Shown: positions 1-6,091, counted from the stretch's first letter. The stretch is 8,570 bases of DNA from Hyphomonadaceae bacterium UBA2389 (GCA_002343395.1 DDSN01000030.1:373-8942); one strand, 5' to 3'. A program made the numbers and translations. The notes: generated from the letters alone by a model not told the origin.

Positions 1-1
1 C

Positions 2-1084
2 GGCGCGGGATTCTCTGACGGCCGCCCCTTGTTGTCGTTCGAGCCGTTTCAATTCAGCCAGGCGACCGGCGGTCGCTTCGACGCGAGTAACCCGAACGTT
101 TCTCAAGGGTCGAACCGCGCCTATCTTGGCGGTGGTCAGTCCGCACGATGGACGCGCCTTGCCGAGGCCTATGGGCTGGATCCAGTCGCCGCCTTGGGTG
201 CGGCGAGTTGGGGCAAGTTCCAACTTCCGGGACGGTATTTCGCCGACGCGGGTTACCCAGACGTTTTCACGTTTGTGGCTGACCTCGCGCAGTCTGAAGC
301 GCGGCAGCTTGCTGCGTTCGAAGCGTACCTGACGCGCAAAGGCCTGGTCGACGAGTTGCAGCGCCGGGACTGGGAAGCGTTCGCCAGCATTTATGAAGGA
401 GAAGCGGGCGGCGCTGCCTATGCCAGCGCGCTTCAACGCGCCTTCGCGGCTCTGCCGCCGCCGCCAACGGACGGATACCTCGAAGGCTTGGTCGCTGGAT
501 CGCGCGATGCCCTGACGCGCGCCGACTACGAAGCCGCGGCGACGAGCCTTGGCTGCGAGGTGGAAGCGGTGCAGGCGGTCGTCGAAGTGGAGAGCGGGCC
601 GCTTGGGGCGTTCGCCAGCAACGGTCGCCCGATCATCTTGTTCGAGCCGCACATCTTCTCGCGTCGGACCAATCGCGCTTACGACGCCACACACCCCAAT
701 ATTTCGTACCGATCCTGGGATCCGTCGAAATATCCGCGCTCTCAGGATGGCAGGTGGGCGCAGCTCCGCGAAGCCTACGCGCTCGACAAAGAGAACGCGG
801 TGGCGTCGGCCAGTTGGGGCCTGTTCCAGATCATGGGCTTCAACCATGCCGCCTGCGGCTTCGCCAGCGCCAAGGAGTTCGTCACGGACATGACGCGCTC
901 GCAGGCGCGCCAGCTTGCCGCGTTCACGGCGTTTGTGCGCGCCAACAATCTCGCCGACGAACTCGTGCGCAAGGATTGGGAGGGCTTCGCCGCAGGCTAC
1001 AATGGCCAAGGTCAGGTTGAGCGGTATGGGCGGCTGCTGCGGGAGGCCTATGATCGCCTTAAGGCTGCGCCGTCGACAAGCTGA
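2..1084 (+). CDS. N-acetylmuramidase-family protein with two tandem domains (5' partial)
   Basis: Likely a peptidoglycan-cleaving muramidase of the family typified by the N-acetylmuramidase domain once called DUF3380. The frame is open to the window edge, so the 5' end is missing. A TTG at base 29 is not the start, because the codons before it (GAGFSDGRP) align with GAFASNGRP in the second copy. The C-terminal copy (about bases 500-1075) is complete: VVEVESG (likely catalytic Glu), GRPIILFEPHIF, SASWGLFQIMG and GYNGQGQVERYG are all in place. The first copy (bases 2 to about 460) has the same architecture but reads FEPFQF, SWGKFQLPG and YEGE at the matching places, so it may have lost activity and serve in binding. 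A proline-rich linker (PPPPTDGY) joins the copies. No signal peptide or anchor can be judged without the N-terminus. It lies 51 bases upstream of metG on the same strand. Family assignment is firm for copy 2; the cellular role (wall remodelling or lysis) is inference. Confidence 0.85.
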   Translation, partial: GAGFSDGRPLLSFEPFQFSQATGGRFDASNPNVSQGSNRAYLGGGQSARWTRLAEAYGLDPVAALGAASWGKFQLPGRYFADAGYPDVFTFVADLAQSEARQLAAFEAYLTRKGLVDELQRRDWEAFASIYEGEAGGAAYASALQRAFAALPPPPTDGYLEGLVAGSRDALTRADYEAAATSLGCEVEAVQAVVEVESGPLGAFASNGRPIILFEPHIFSRRTNRAYDATHPNISYRSWDPSKYPRSQDGRWAQLREAYALDKENAVASASWGLFQIMGFNHAACGFASAKEFVTDMTRSQARQLAAFTAFVRANNLADELVRKDWEGFAAGYNGQGQVERYGRLLREAYDRLKAAPSTS

Positions 1085-1135
1085 CGCGGCGCGCTTGCGC
1101 GCGGCGGGGGCGGCGTCCTAGGTAGCGGGCTATCC

Positions 1136-2851
1136 ATGGCACGCTACCTGATCACCTCCGCGCTCCCTTACATCAACGGCATCAAGCACCTGGGAAACCT
1201 GGCGGGCTCGATGCTTCCGGCGGATGTGCATGCGCGCTTCCGGCGCCTGCAAGGGCATGAGGTGCTGTTCATTTGCGCGACGGACGAGCACGGCACGCCG
1301 GCGGAACTGGCCGCCGCCGACGCCGGCCAGGAGGTGCGCGCCTATTGCGACGCGCAGTATCAGGTTCAGCGGGAGGCCTGCGACGGTTTCCGCCTGTCCT
1401 TCGATTGGTTTGGCCGCTCTTCGAATGCGCCGAACCACAAACTCACCCAACATTTTTGCGAAGCGCTCGAAAACAACGGGCTGATCGAGGAGCGCGTCTC
1501 GAAGCAAATCTATTCCTTGGATGACAAGCGCTTCTTGCCGGATCGCTATGTCGAAGGCACATGCCCCAATTGCGGTTTCGAGCGCGCGCGGGGAGATCAG
1601 TGCGACAGCTGCGGCACGCTGCTCGATCCGATCGAGTTGAAGAATCCACGCTCGAAGATTTCGGGCTCCAGCAATGTCGAGCCGCGTGACACCGCGCATC
1701 TCTTCCTCAAGCAGCCGCTGATGCAGGATCGCATTCGCGCTTGGGTCGACAAAGCGACGGAGTGGCCGCCGCTGGCGCGCTCGATCGCGTACAAGTGGCT
1801 CGATGAAGGCCTGATCGATCGCTCGATTACTCGTGATTTGTCCTGGGGCATCAAGGTCACCAAGGACGGCAAGCCGCGCCCGGGCTTCGAGAGCAAGGTG
1901 TTCTACGTCTGGTTCGATGCGCCGATTGAGTACATCGGCTCAACCGTCGAATGGGCTGACGCGACGGGCGGGAACTGGGAGCGCTGGTGGCGCGAGGACA
2001 AAGGCGCCGGCGACGTCACCTATGTTCAGTTCATGGGCAAGGATAACGTCGCGTTCCACACCGTGAGCTTTCCGGTCACGATCATGGGGTCCGGCGAGCC
2101 GTGGAAGCTGGTCGACCGGCTGAAAGCGTTCAATTGGGTAACGTGGTACGGTGGCAAGTTCTCGACGAGCGAGAAGCGCGGCATCTTCATGGATCAGGCG
2201 CTCGAGATTCTACCGAGCGACTATTGGCGTTGGTACCTGATGGCGAACGCACCGGAGAGTTCCGACGCCGCGTTCACGCTTGAGCAGTTCCAACAGACGG
2301 TCAACGCCGACCTCGCCAACGTGTTTGGAAACTTCGTCAATCGCATCACGCGGTTCGCCGCGTCGAAATTCGACTCGAAGTTGCCCGACGGCGGCGCGCC
2401 AGGCTTGGCCGAAGAGAAGCTCTCGCAAGAGTTTTGCGAGCGCCTCACTGCACTGACGCAGTTCCACGAACAAATGGAGTTTCGAAAGGCGGCGGCCGAA
2501 CTGCGCGCGTTGTGGGCTACGGGCAATGAATACCTGCAGGCAGCGGCGCCGTGGACTGCAATCAAGACGGATCGGGACGCGGCGGCGATCGGCGTGCGCA
2601 CGGGGCTCAATCTCGTCGTGTTGTTCGCGATCCTGGCGCAACCCTTCATACCCGACGCCGCCAAGGCCGTGCTCGACGCGATGAACGTGCCGGATAAGAA
2701 CCGGGGCTGGCCGCTGGTCGGCGACGCATCCTTGCTCGACGCCTTGCCGTGCGGCATGCCGTTCACGCCGCCCGATGTTCTGTTCAAGAAGATCGAGGAT
2801 GCGGACGTCGCCGCGTGGGCCGCCCGTTTCGGCGGGCGTGAGGGCGGCTAG
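1136..2851 (+). CDS. metG: Methionine--tRNA ligase (MetRS)
   Basis: Cytoplasmic class I aminoacyl-tRNA synthetase that charges tRNA-Met with methionine using ATP. The 571-residue product opens with the catalytic-domain signature ITSALPYINGIKHLGN, where HLGN at residues 18-21 is the HIGH-type motif. ATDEHGTP follows at about 48-55. A zinc knuckle CxxC-x9-CxxC uses Cys143, Cys146, Cys156 and Cys159. The methionine-pocket region FYVWFDAPIEYIGS is near 256-269, and KFSTSEKRGIF near 341-351 takes the place of KMSKS. The C-terminal part is the helical anticodon-binding domain (NADLANVFGNFVNR). The protein stops after it, so the Trbp111-like dimerisation/tRNA-binding domain of longer MetRS proteins is absent. 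The ATG at 1136 fits the usual family N-terminus (MARYLITSALPYING), though the SD before it is weak. It lies on the same strand as the muramidase, with no convincing terminator between them. Confidence 0.97.
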   Translation: MARYLITSALPYINGIKHLGNLAGSMLPADVHARFRRLQGHEVLFICATDEHGTPAELAAADAGQEVRAYCDAQYQVQREACDGFRLSFDWFGRSSNAPNHKLTQHFCEALENNGLIEERVSKQIYSLDDKRFLPDRYVEGTCPNCGFERARGDQCDSCGTLLDPIELKNPRSKISGSSNVEPRDTAHLFLKQPLMQDRIRAWVDKATEWPPLARSIAYKWLDEGLIDRSITRDLSWGIKVTKDGKPRPGFESKVFYVWFDAPIEYIGSTVEWADATGGNWERWWREDKGAGDVTYVQFMGKDNVAFHTVSFPVTIMGSGEPWKLVDRLKAFNWVTWYGGKFSTSEKRGIFMDQALEILPSDYWRWYLMANAPESSDAAFTLEQFQQTVNADLANVFGNFVNRITRFAASKFDSKLPDGGAPGLAEEKLSQEFCERLTALTQFHEQMEFRKAAAELRALWATGNEYLQAAAPWTAIKTDRDAAAIGVRTGLNLVVLFAILAQPFIPDAAKAVLDAMNVPDKNRGWPLVGDASLLDALPCGMPFTPPDVLFKKIEDADVAAWAARFGGREGG

Positions 2852-2863
2852 ACGTCCCAGCAG

Positions 2864-2921
2864 CCCCTCTCTAGAGTTCGCCTGGGAGCCAGCGGCGGGT
2901 TAGCCCGCATTGCTAGAGGGG
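2864..2921 (+). promoter_or_regulatory. Leader inverted repeat able to hide the SD of the membrane-protein gene
   Basis: An inverted repeat in the metG/membrane-protein gap pairs bases 2864-2874 (CCCCTCTCTAG) with 2913-2921 (CTAGAGGGG), leaving a two-base bulge. The right arm contains the AGAGGGG ribosome binding site of the gene starting at 2927. A second small hairpin (GCGGG/CCCGC, about 2895-2908) lies inside the loop. In RNA this would sequester the SD. Pairing is read from the sequence; a regulatory role is inference. Confidence 0.4.
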
Positions 2922-2926
2922 AAAAG

Positions 2927-3280
2927 ATGCAAGCCTATCTAGACCAAGCCGTGCAGGTGCTGCGCGAGGGGTTCACGCAAATCAATGACCCGAAGGGCCT
3001 GTTGATCGCGCTCGCGGCGACGATCTTCCTGCGCTCCTGGGGCGGTTGGGTTCCCGCCGCGATCGTATCGGTGGTTATTCACATCGCGATCGAACATTTC
3101 GCGCCGGTGCTGGCGGGGCAACGCGAATTGGCGCTGCCGCCGCTTATGGAACCCTCGTTCTGGACCCGCGCGGGCATCTTGCTCGTCGGCTATCTGATCG
3201 TGATCGGCATCTTTTTCTTCGTGAAGCGAATCATCACGACGGCGATGGGCGGCGGGGGCAAGGCGAAGGCCAAACACTAG
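2927..3280 (+). CDS. Small multi-pass inner-membrane protein, unknown function
   Basis: I do not recognise this 117-residue protein. After a short amphipathic N-terminus (to about residue 22) come two neighbouring hydrophobic stretches at about 24-35 and 41-63. The second contains WVPAAIVSVVIHIAIEHFAP. A polar loop follows, then a strong segment at about 82-105 (AGILLVGYLIVIGIFFFVKRI) and a glycine/lysine-rich basic tail (GGGGKAKAKH). This suggests two or three membrane passes with a cytoplasmic tail. The start is supported by AGAGGGG six bases ahead of the ATG. It follows metG by 75 bases on the same strand and converges on rlmB, with only 17 bases between the two stop codons and no clear terminator there. 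It is real by its hydrophobic pattern and SD; no catalytic motif is visible. Confidence 0.75.
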   Translation: MQAYLDQAVQVLREGFTQINDPKGLLIALAATIFLRSWGGWVPAAIVSVVIHIAIEHFAPVLAGQRELALPPLMEPSFWTRAGILLVGYLIVIGIFFFVKRIITTAMGGGGKAKAKH

Positions 3281-3297
3281 GCGTTTTGCTGGACGGC

Positions 3298-4080
3298 CTA
3301 TGTCTCGCGGCGCGCCTCATAGAGCGCGATTGCGGCCGCGACCGAGATGTTCAAGCTTTCCATCTGCGGCGCGATGGGAATGCGCGCTCGCAGCTCACAT
3401 GCCTCCGCCACGCTGGGGCGAACGCCTTTGCCTTCGGCGCCAAGAACCAGTGCGACCGAACGCGCATCCACAAACGCATCGCGGATCGTTTGGCTGGCCT
3501 CGCCCTCAAGTGAGACCGTGAGATAGCCGTGCGAGCGCAGGGTCTCTACCGCGCGTGAAAGATTGCCGGCGCGCACGTGGGGCACGAGTTCAATGGCGCC
3601 CGCCGCCGCCTTTGCGAGCACGCCGGTAAGAGGCGGCGACTTGCGGTCCTGCATAATCACGGCGCGCGCGTTGAACGCGGCCGCCGAGCGAAACGCGGCC
3701 CCAACGTTTTGCGGATCGGTGACGCCATCCAGGATGAGGACGCAACGCCCGTCTGGCGGAGCGCATGCGGCTTCAAGGTCCGTGGGAGAGAGGGGATGGG
3801 CGCGGACTGCCAGCCCTTGGTGGACCGCGCCCGGCGGCAGCATGCCGTCGATGGCGTCTGGATCGAGGATCTGTGGCTCGACCCCAGAAGGCAGCCGCGA
3901 CGCCGCGTTGCGTGTGGCCACGACACGCTCAATGCGCCGATGGGGGTTGGCGAGCGCCGCGAGGCTGGCATGGACGCCCCATAGCCATGTTGGCCCGCCT
4001 CCCTCTTCCTCGAATTGGCGACGCGGAAGTCTGTCAGCGGGTATGCCATGCGGCTTGAGTGGATGAGGGGGCTTGGTTAT
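3298..4080 (-). CDS. rlmB: 23S rRNA 2'-O-methyltransferase, RlmB/TrmH (SpoU) family, with non-canonical start
   Basis: SAM-dependent 2'-O-methyltransferase, by family most likely acting on a 23S rRNA guanosine (G2251 in E. coli numbering). All three SPOUT signatures are present: motif 1 DGVTDPQNVGAAFRSA (residues about 118-133), motif 2 VLGAEGKGVRPSVAEACE (about 212-229) and motif 3 PQMESLNISVAAAIALYE (about 238-255). These form the trefoil-knot SAM site with the conserved Asn/Arg of motif 1. Numbering assumes a start at 4080. The first ATG/GTG/TTG in frame is a GTG at 3921, but using it would delete WLWGVHASLAALANPHRRIERV, the typical opening of the RlmB substrate-binding domain. The frame stays open to a stop at 4093-4095. 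An ATA at 4080 sits 7 bases after a good SD (AAGGAG, plus-strand 4088-4093) and gives 260 residues, a normal family length. Alternatives are a mutated ATG, an assembly error, or a truncated protein from 3921. The enzyme call is firm; the start is inferred. Confidence 0.88.
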   Translation of the reverse strand: MTKPPHPLKPHGIPADRLPRRQFEEEGGGPTWLWGVHASLAALANPHRRIERVVATRNAASRLPSGVEPQILDPDAIDGMLPPGAVHQGLAVRAHPLSPTDLEAACAPPDGRCVLILDGVTDPQNVGAAFRSAAAFNARAVIMQDRKSPPLTGVLAKAAAGAIELVPHVRAGNLSRAVETLRSHGYLTVSLEGEASQTIRDAFVDARSVALVLGAEGKGVRPSVAEACELRARIPIAPQMESLNISVAAAIALYEARRET

Positions 4081-4083
4081 AGG
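4055..4083 (+). promoter_or_regulatory. Possible sigma-70 promoter for tRNA-Tyr
   Basis: TTGAGT (4055-4060), a 17-base spacer and TATAGG (4078-4083) match the -35/-10 consensus at four of six bases each. Transcription would begin near 4090 and run through the repeat element to tRNA-Tyr at 4163. The site overlaps the proposed 5' end of rlmB on the other strand. Predicted from sequence only. Confidence 0.3.
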
Positions 4084-4092
4084 AGCGCTCCT
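4081..4092. repeat. Perfect 12-bp palindrome
   Basis: AGGAGCGCTCCT is its own reverse complement. On the minus strand it forms most of the SD and spacer in front of the proposed AUA start of rlmB. On the plus strand it follows a possible -10 box. It could be a chance palindrome, a protein-binding site, or an SD with a small self-hairpin (AGGA/TCCT, GCGC loop). Confidence 0.5.
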
Positions 4093-4104
4093 TCAGGGAT
4101 TCGG

Positions 4105-4150
4105 GTGTCAGGTATCAGGTGTCTTGGACCCTGACACTTGAAACCTGATA
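4105..4150. repeat. Interleaved inverted-repeat element (A-B-A'-B')
   Basis: Two 8-bp inverted repeats interlock. A, GTGTCAGG (4105-4112), pairs with A' CCTGACAC (4130-4137). B, TATCAGGT (4113-4120), pairs with B' ACCTGATA (4143-4150). The order A-B-A'-B' is that of an H-type pseudoknot. An alternative stem pairs TCAGGTGTC (4115-4123) with GACACTTGA (4133-4141) with one G-T wobble. The repetition of TCAGG/CCTGA words is unlike the flanking DNA and resembles REP-type intergenic repeats. It lies between rlmB and tRNA-Tyr in the leader of either transcript. Confidence 0.5.
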
Positions 4151-4158
4151 GCTGGCGC
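4147..4158 (+). repeat. 12-bp direct repeat, left copy, flanking tRNA-Tyr
   Basis: GATAGCTGGCGC here recurs exactly at 4257-4268, with the tRNA-Tyr gene between the copies. It ends 4 bases before the tRNA and overlaps the last arm of the inverted-repeat element. It may be a remnant of tandem duplication or recombination around the tRNA. Confidence 0.5.
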
Positions 4159-4162
4159 CTGG

Positions 4163-4248
4163 GGAAGGGTGGCCGAGTGGTTAATGGCAGCAGACTGTAA
4201 ATCTGCCCGCGCGAGCGTACGCTGGTTCGAATCCAGCCCCTTCCACCA
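4163..4248 (+). tRNA. tRNA-Tyr (anticodon GUA), CCA encoded
   Basis: A full class II cloverleaf can be drawn. The acceptor stem is GGAAGGG (4163-4169) with CCCTTCC (4238-4244). The D stem is GCC/GGC (4172-4174 and 4186-4188). The anticodon stem is GCAGA/TCTGC, with loop CTGTAAA placing GTA at 4197-4199. A long GC-rich variable arm follows, as expected for bacterial tRNA-Tyr. The T arm is GCTGG-TTCGAAT-CCAGC (4221-4237). Discriminator A and encoded CCA end the gene. It decodes UAU and UAC. It is divergent from rlmB. Confidence 0.97.
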
Positions 4249-4256
4249 CCCTCGGA

Positions 4257-4268
4257 GATAGCTGGCGC
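4257..4268 (+). repeat. 12-bp direct repeat, right copy, flanking tRNA-Tyr
   Basis: Exact second copy of GATAGCTGGCGC, 8 bases after the tRNA 3' end. Its last six bases also form the left arm of a small inverted repeat, TGGCGC (4263-4268) with GCGCCA (4276-4281), a possible end-of-transcript hairpin for the tRNA without a T tract. Confidence 0.5.
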
Positions 4269-4292
4269 GATATTGGCGCCACGAAATACCCC

Positions 4293-4311
4293 AAAAAGCC
4301 CGATGGCGGGC
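4293..4311 (-). terminator. Minus-strand-facing intrinsic terminator-like hairpin
   Basis: On the minus strand, GCCCG-CCAT-CGGGC (4311 to 4298) is followed directly by five T residues (4297-4293), the form of a short Rho-independent terminator. The stem is only 5 bp but all GC. It would stop leftward transcription before it runs antisense through tRNA-Tyr. No minus-strand gene lies to its right within the window. Confidence 0.35.
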
Positions 4312-4330
4312 GTTCGGCGTCGCTGAACGC
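4310..4330 (+). other. Hairpin between tRNA-Tyr and the sulfotransferase gene
   Basis: GCGTTCGG (4310-4317) pairs with CTGAACGC (4323-4330), 8 bp with one G-T wobble and a CGTCG loop. No T tract follows. It sits directly before the TTGACA box and could end the tRNA transcript or be incidental. It overlaps the minus-facing terminator by two bases, so the two structures compete. Confidence 0.35.
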
Positions 4331-4331
4331 G

Positions 4332-4337
4332 TTGACA
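4332..4337 (+). promoter_or_regulatory. Consensus -35-like box upstream of the sulfotransferase/receptor unit
   Basis: TTGACA is an exact sigma-70 -35 hexamer 50 bases before the ATG at 4388. No good -10 is seen at 16-18 bases; the bases there are CCCCTGTG. If this is the promoter it depends on a degenerate -10 or another sigma factor. It is the best candidate for driving the two downstream genes. Confidence 0.3.
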
Positions 4338-4387
4338 AGCCACGGAAATACGCTCCCCTGTGATGCCAGAAACGACAGGTCGAGGGA

Positions 4388-6091
4388 ATGCCGGCCACCG
4401 ATGTCGAGGACCGAGCGGCTCAGGACGCCGCGCAGTGGCGCGCGCACGGCGACGCGCTGCATGCGCAAGGGGATGCGACGGGAGGGGCTGAGGCGCATTT
4501 GAGGGCGCTCGCCGCCTCAACCCGCGATCCAGCGATGGTCGCGGCCGCCCATGCGCTGAACGGCGGGGACCTCCCTGTCGCCGAACGGCTACTCAAGCAG
4601 CAACTCAAGAATTGCCCAACAGACATTGGCGCAATGCGCATGCTGGCGGAACTCGCGATCCGTTTGGGACGGTATGGCGACGCGCGCGCCCTGCTTGACC
4701 GCGCCTTGGACTTGGCGCCGACGTTCGACGCAGCCCGCTTCGCGCGGGCGCTGGCGCTGTCGCGAACCAACCGGTTATCCGAGGCGCTTGAGGACATCGA
4801 TGCGTTGCTCGCGAAACAACCCGACAATCTGAGCTATCTCAATTTGCGGGCGACGATTTTGGTACGGCTTGGCGACTATGAAGCCGCGCATGCGCTTTAC
4901 ACGCGCGTGCTCGACGCAAGGCCCGACCAACCAAAGATTTGGATGAGCCTCGGTCACGTCCTCAAGACCATGGGGCGGACAGAGGAAGGTGTGGCTGCCT
5001 ATCGCCGGAGCCTCGCGCAACGGTCGGCGCTTGGCGAAAGCTGGTGGAGCCTGGCGAACCTGAAAACCTACCGGTTCGCGGACGCAGACATCGCGCAGAT
5101 GGAAGCGGCGTTGGCAGCGTCTGATGCGGACGAGGAGGATCGCCTGCATCTGCACTTCGCGCTCGGAAAGGCGTACGAAGACCGCGGCGAGCATCGTCAA
5201 GCGTTCGAGCACTACGAGCAGGGCAATAGCCTTCGCAAAGGGCAGCTTGCCTATGATCCCGCGGAAGTGACGACGAAAGTCGCGTCGGCGAAGAAACTAC
5301 TTACGGCGGCCTTTTTTGAAGAGCGCCGAGGGTTCGGCGCGGATGATTCCTCGCCCATTTTTGTTGTTGGATTGCCAAGGTCAGGCTCGACCTTGATCGA
5401 GCAAATCCTCGCGAGTCACCCAAGCGTCGAAGGCACGATGGAGCTGCCCGATCTCGACAAGATCGCTAAGCGCCTCGCGGCCCGCAAGGATGGCGGCGGC
5501 TTTCCGGGCGTGCTTGGCGCGCTCACGGAGGATGAGTGCCGAGCCTTGGGCGAGGAATATATCGAACGGACGCGCATACAACGCAGGCTTGGACGCCCGT
5601 TCTTCATCGATAAGCTTCCGAACAATTGGCTGAATGTCGGACTTGTTCAACTCATTCTGCCCAACGCCAAGATCGTGGACGCGCGTCGTCATCCGATGGC
5701 GTGCTGTTTTTCCGCCTGGAAGCAGCACTTCGCGCGTGGGCAAGCGTTCACTTATGATCTGAACGACCTATCCGGTTATTATTGCGACTACGTCGCGCAT
5801 ATGGCCCACATCGACGGCGTACTGCCTGGGCGCGTGCATCGGGTCATCCACGAGGATTTGGTGGCCGACCCGGAGGCCCAAGTCCAACGGCTATTGGACT
5901 ATCTCGGCCTGCCTTTCGACGAACGCTGCTTGACATTTTACCAGAATGAACGGGCCGTCAGAACAGCGAGTTCAGAGCAAGTGCGTCGGCCAATCAGCGC
6001 GGACGGACTTGATCAATGGCGGAGATTTGAACCTTGGCTGGGCGACCTCGCCAGACGGCTTGAACCGGTTTGGCAAACTTGGATGCGATAA
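4388..6091 (+). CDS. TPR-repeat sulfotransferase
   Basis: A 567-residue two-part protein. The N-terminal half is a helical superhelix of tetratricopeptide repeats with the 34-residue period visible at about 47-80, 81-114, 115-148, 149-182 and 183-216 (for example LGRYGDARALLDRALDLAP). A weaker repeat lies at 13-46 and a further one at about 250-283. The C-terminal half is a PAPS-dependent sulfotransferase: the 5'-phosphosulfate loop is FVVGLPRSGSTLIEQIL (325-341), Glu352 in TMELPDL is a candidate catalytic base by analogy with protein-tyrosine sulfotransferases, and DARRHPMACCFSAWKQ (431-446) is the 3'-phosphate-binding stretch. No signal peptide is visible, so a cytoplasmic enzyme is likely. 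TPRs usually bind peptide or protein partners, suggesting a macromolecular acceptor, but the substrate is unknown. The ATG is preceded closely by CGAGGGA. The stop lies 21 bases before the receptor start, implying one transcript. Confidence 0.92.
   Translation: MPATDVEDRAAQDAAQWRAHGDALHAQGDATGGAEAHLRALAASTRDPAMVAAAHALNGGDLPVAERLLKQQLKNCPTDIGAMRMLAELAIRLGRYGDARALLDRALDLAPTFDAARFARALALSRTNRLSEALEDIDALLAKQPDNLSYLNLRATILVRLGDYEAAHALYTRVLDARPDQPKIWMSLGHVLKTMGRTEEGVAAYRRSLAQRSALGESWWSLANLKTYRFADADIAQMEAALAASDADEEDRLHLHFALGKAYEDRGEHRQAFEHYEQGNSLRKGQLAYDPAEVTTKVASAKKLLTAAFFEERRGFGADDSSPIFVVGLPRSGSTLIEQILASHPSVEGTMELPDLDKIAKRLAARKDGGGFPGVLGALTEDECRALGEEYIERTRIQRRLGRPFFIDKLPNNWLNVGLVQLILPNAKIVDARRHPMACCFSAWKQHFARGQAFTYDLNDLSGYYCDYVAHMAHIDGVLPGRVHRVIHEDLVADPEAQVQRLLDYLGLPFDERCLTFYQNERAVRTASSEQVRRPISADGLDQWRRFEPWLGDLARRLEPVWQTWMR

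Noticed and set aside
29..31. TTG at 29 as the start of the muramidase gene
   Set aside because: The frame is open to the window edge and the residues before it align with the second domain copy, so the gene starts outside the window.
1..1084. Prophage origin for the muramidase gene
   Set aside because: The domain also occurs in phage lysins, but no holin, structural, integrase or attachment sequence is present and the neighbour is core metG.
1089..1102. GCGCGC-TT-GCGCGC as a terminator between the muramidase gene and metG
   Set aside because: The stem is simple alternating GC with a very tight loop and no T tract; in this base composition it is weak evidence.
2821..2838. CGCCCG/CGGGCG hairpin near the metG stop as a terminator
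   Set aside because: It lies within coding sequence for the conserved reading frame and has no T tract; GC-rich codon use explains it.
3046..3984. Plus-strand frames overlapping rlmB and the membrane-protein gene
   Set aside because: They are arginine/serine-rich shadow frames without SD or recognisable motifs, opposite or out of phase with genes that have clear family motifs or membrane patterns.
3657..4049. ATG-started minus-strand frame overlapping the rlmB 5' end, as the true rlmB start joined by a frameshift
   Set aside because: Its ATG at 4049 has no SD, its residues do not resemble RlmB, and the correct frame remains open past it to a better-placed SD at 4088-4093.
4077..4520. Minus-strand open frames opposite tRNA-Tyr (reading GLDSNQ..., WIRTSVRSRG...)
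   Set aside because: These are the well-known spurious translations of the antisense strand of a tRNA-Tyr-type gene; the tRNA explains the sequence fully.
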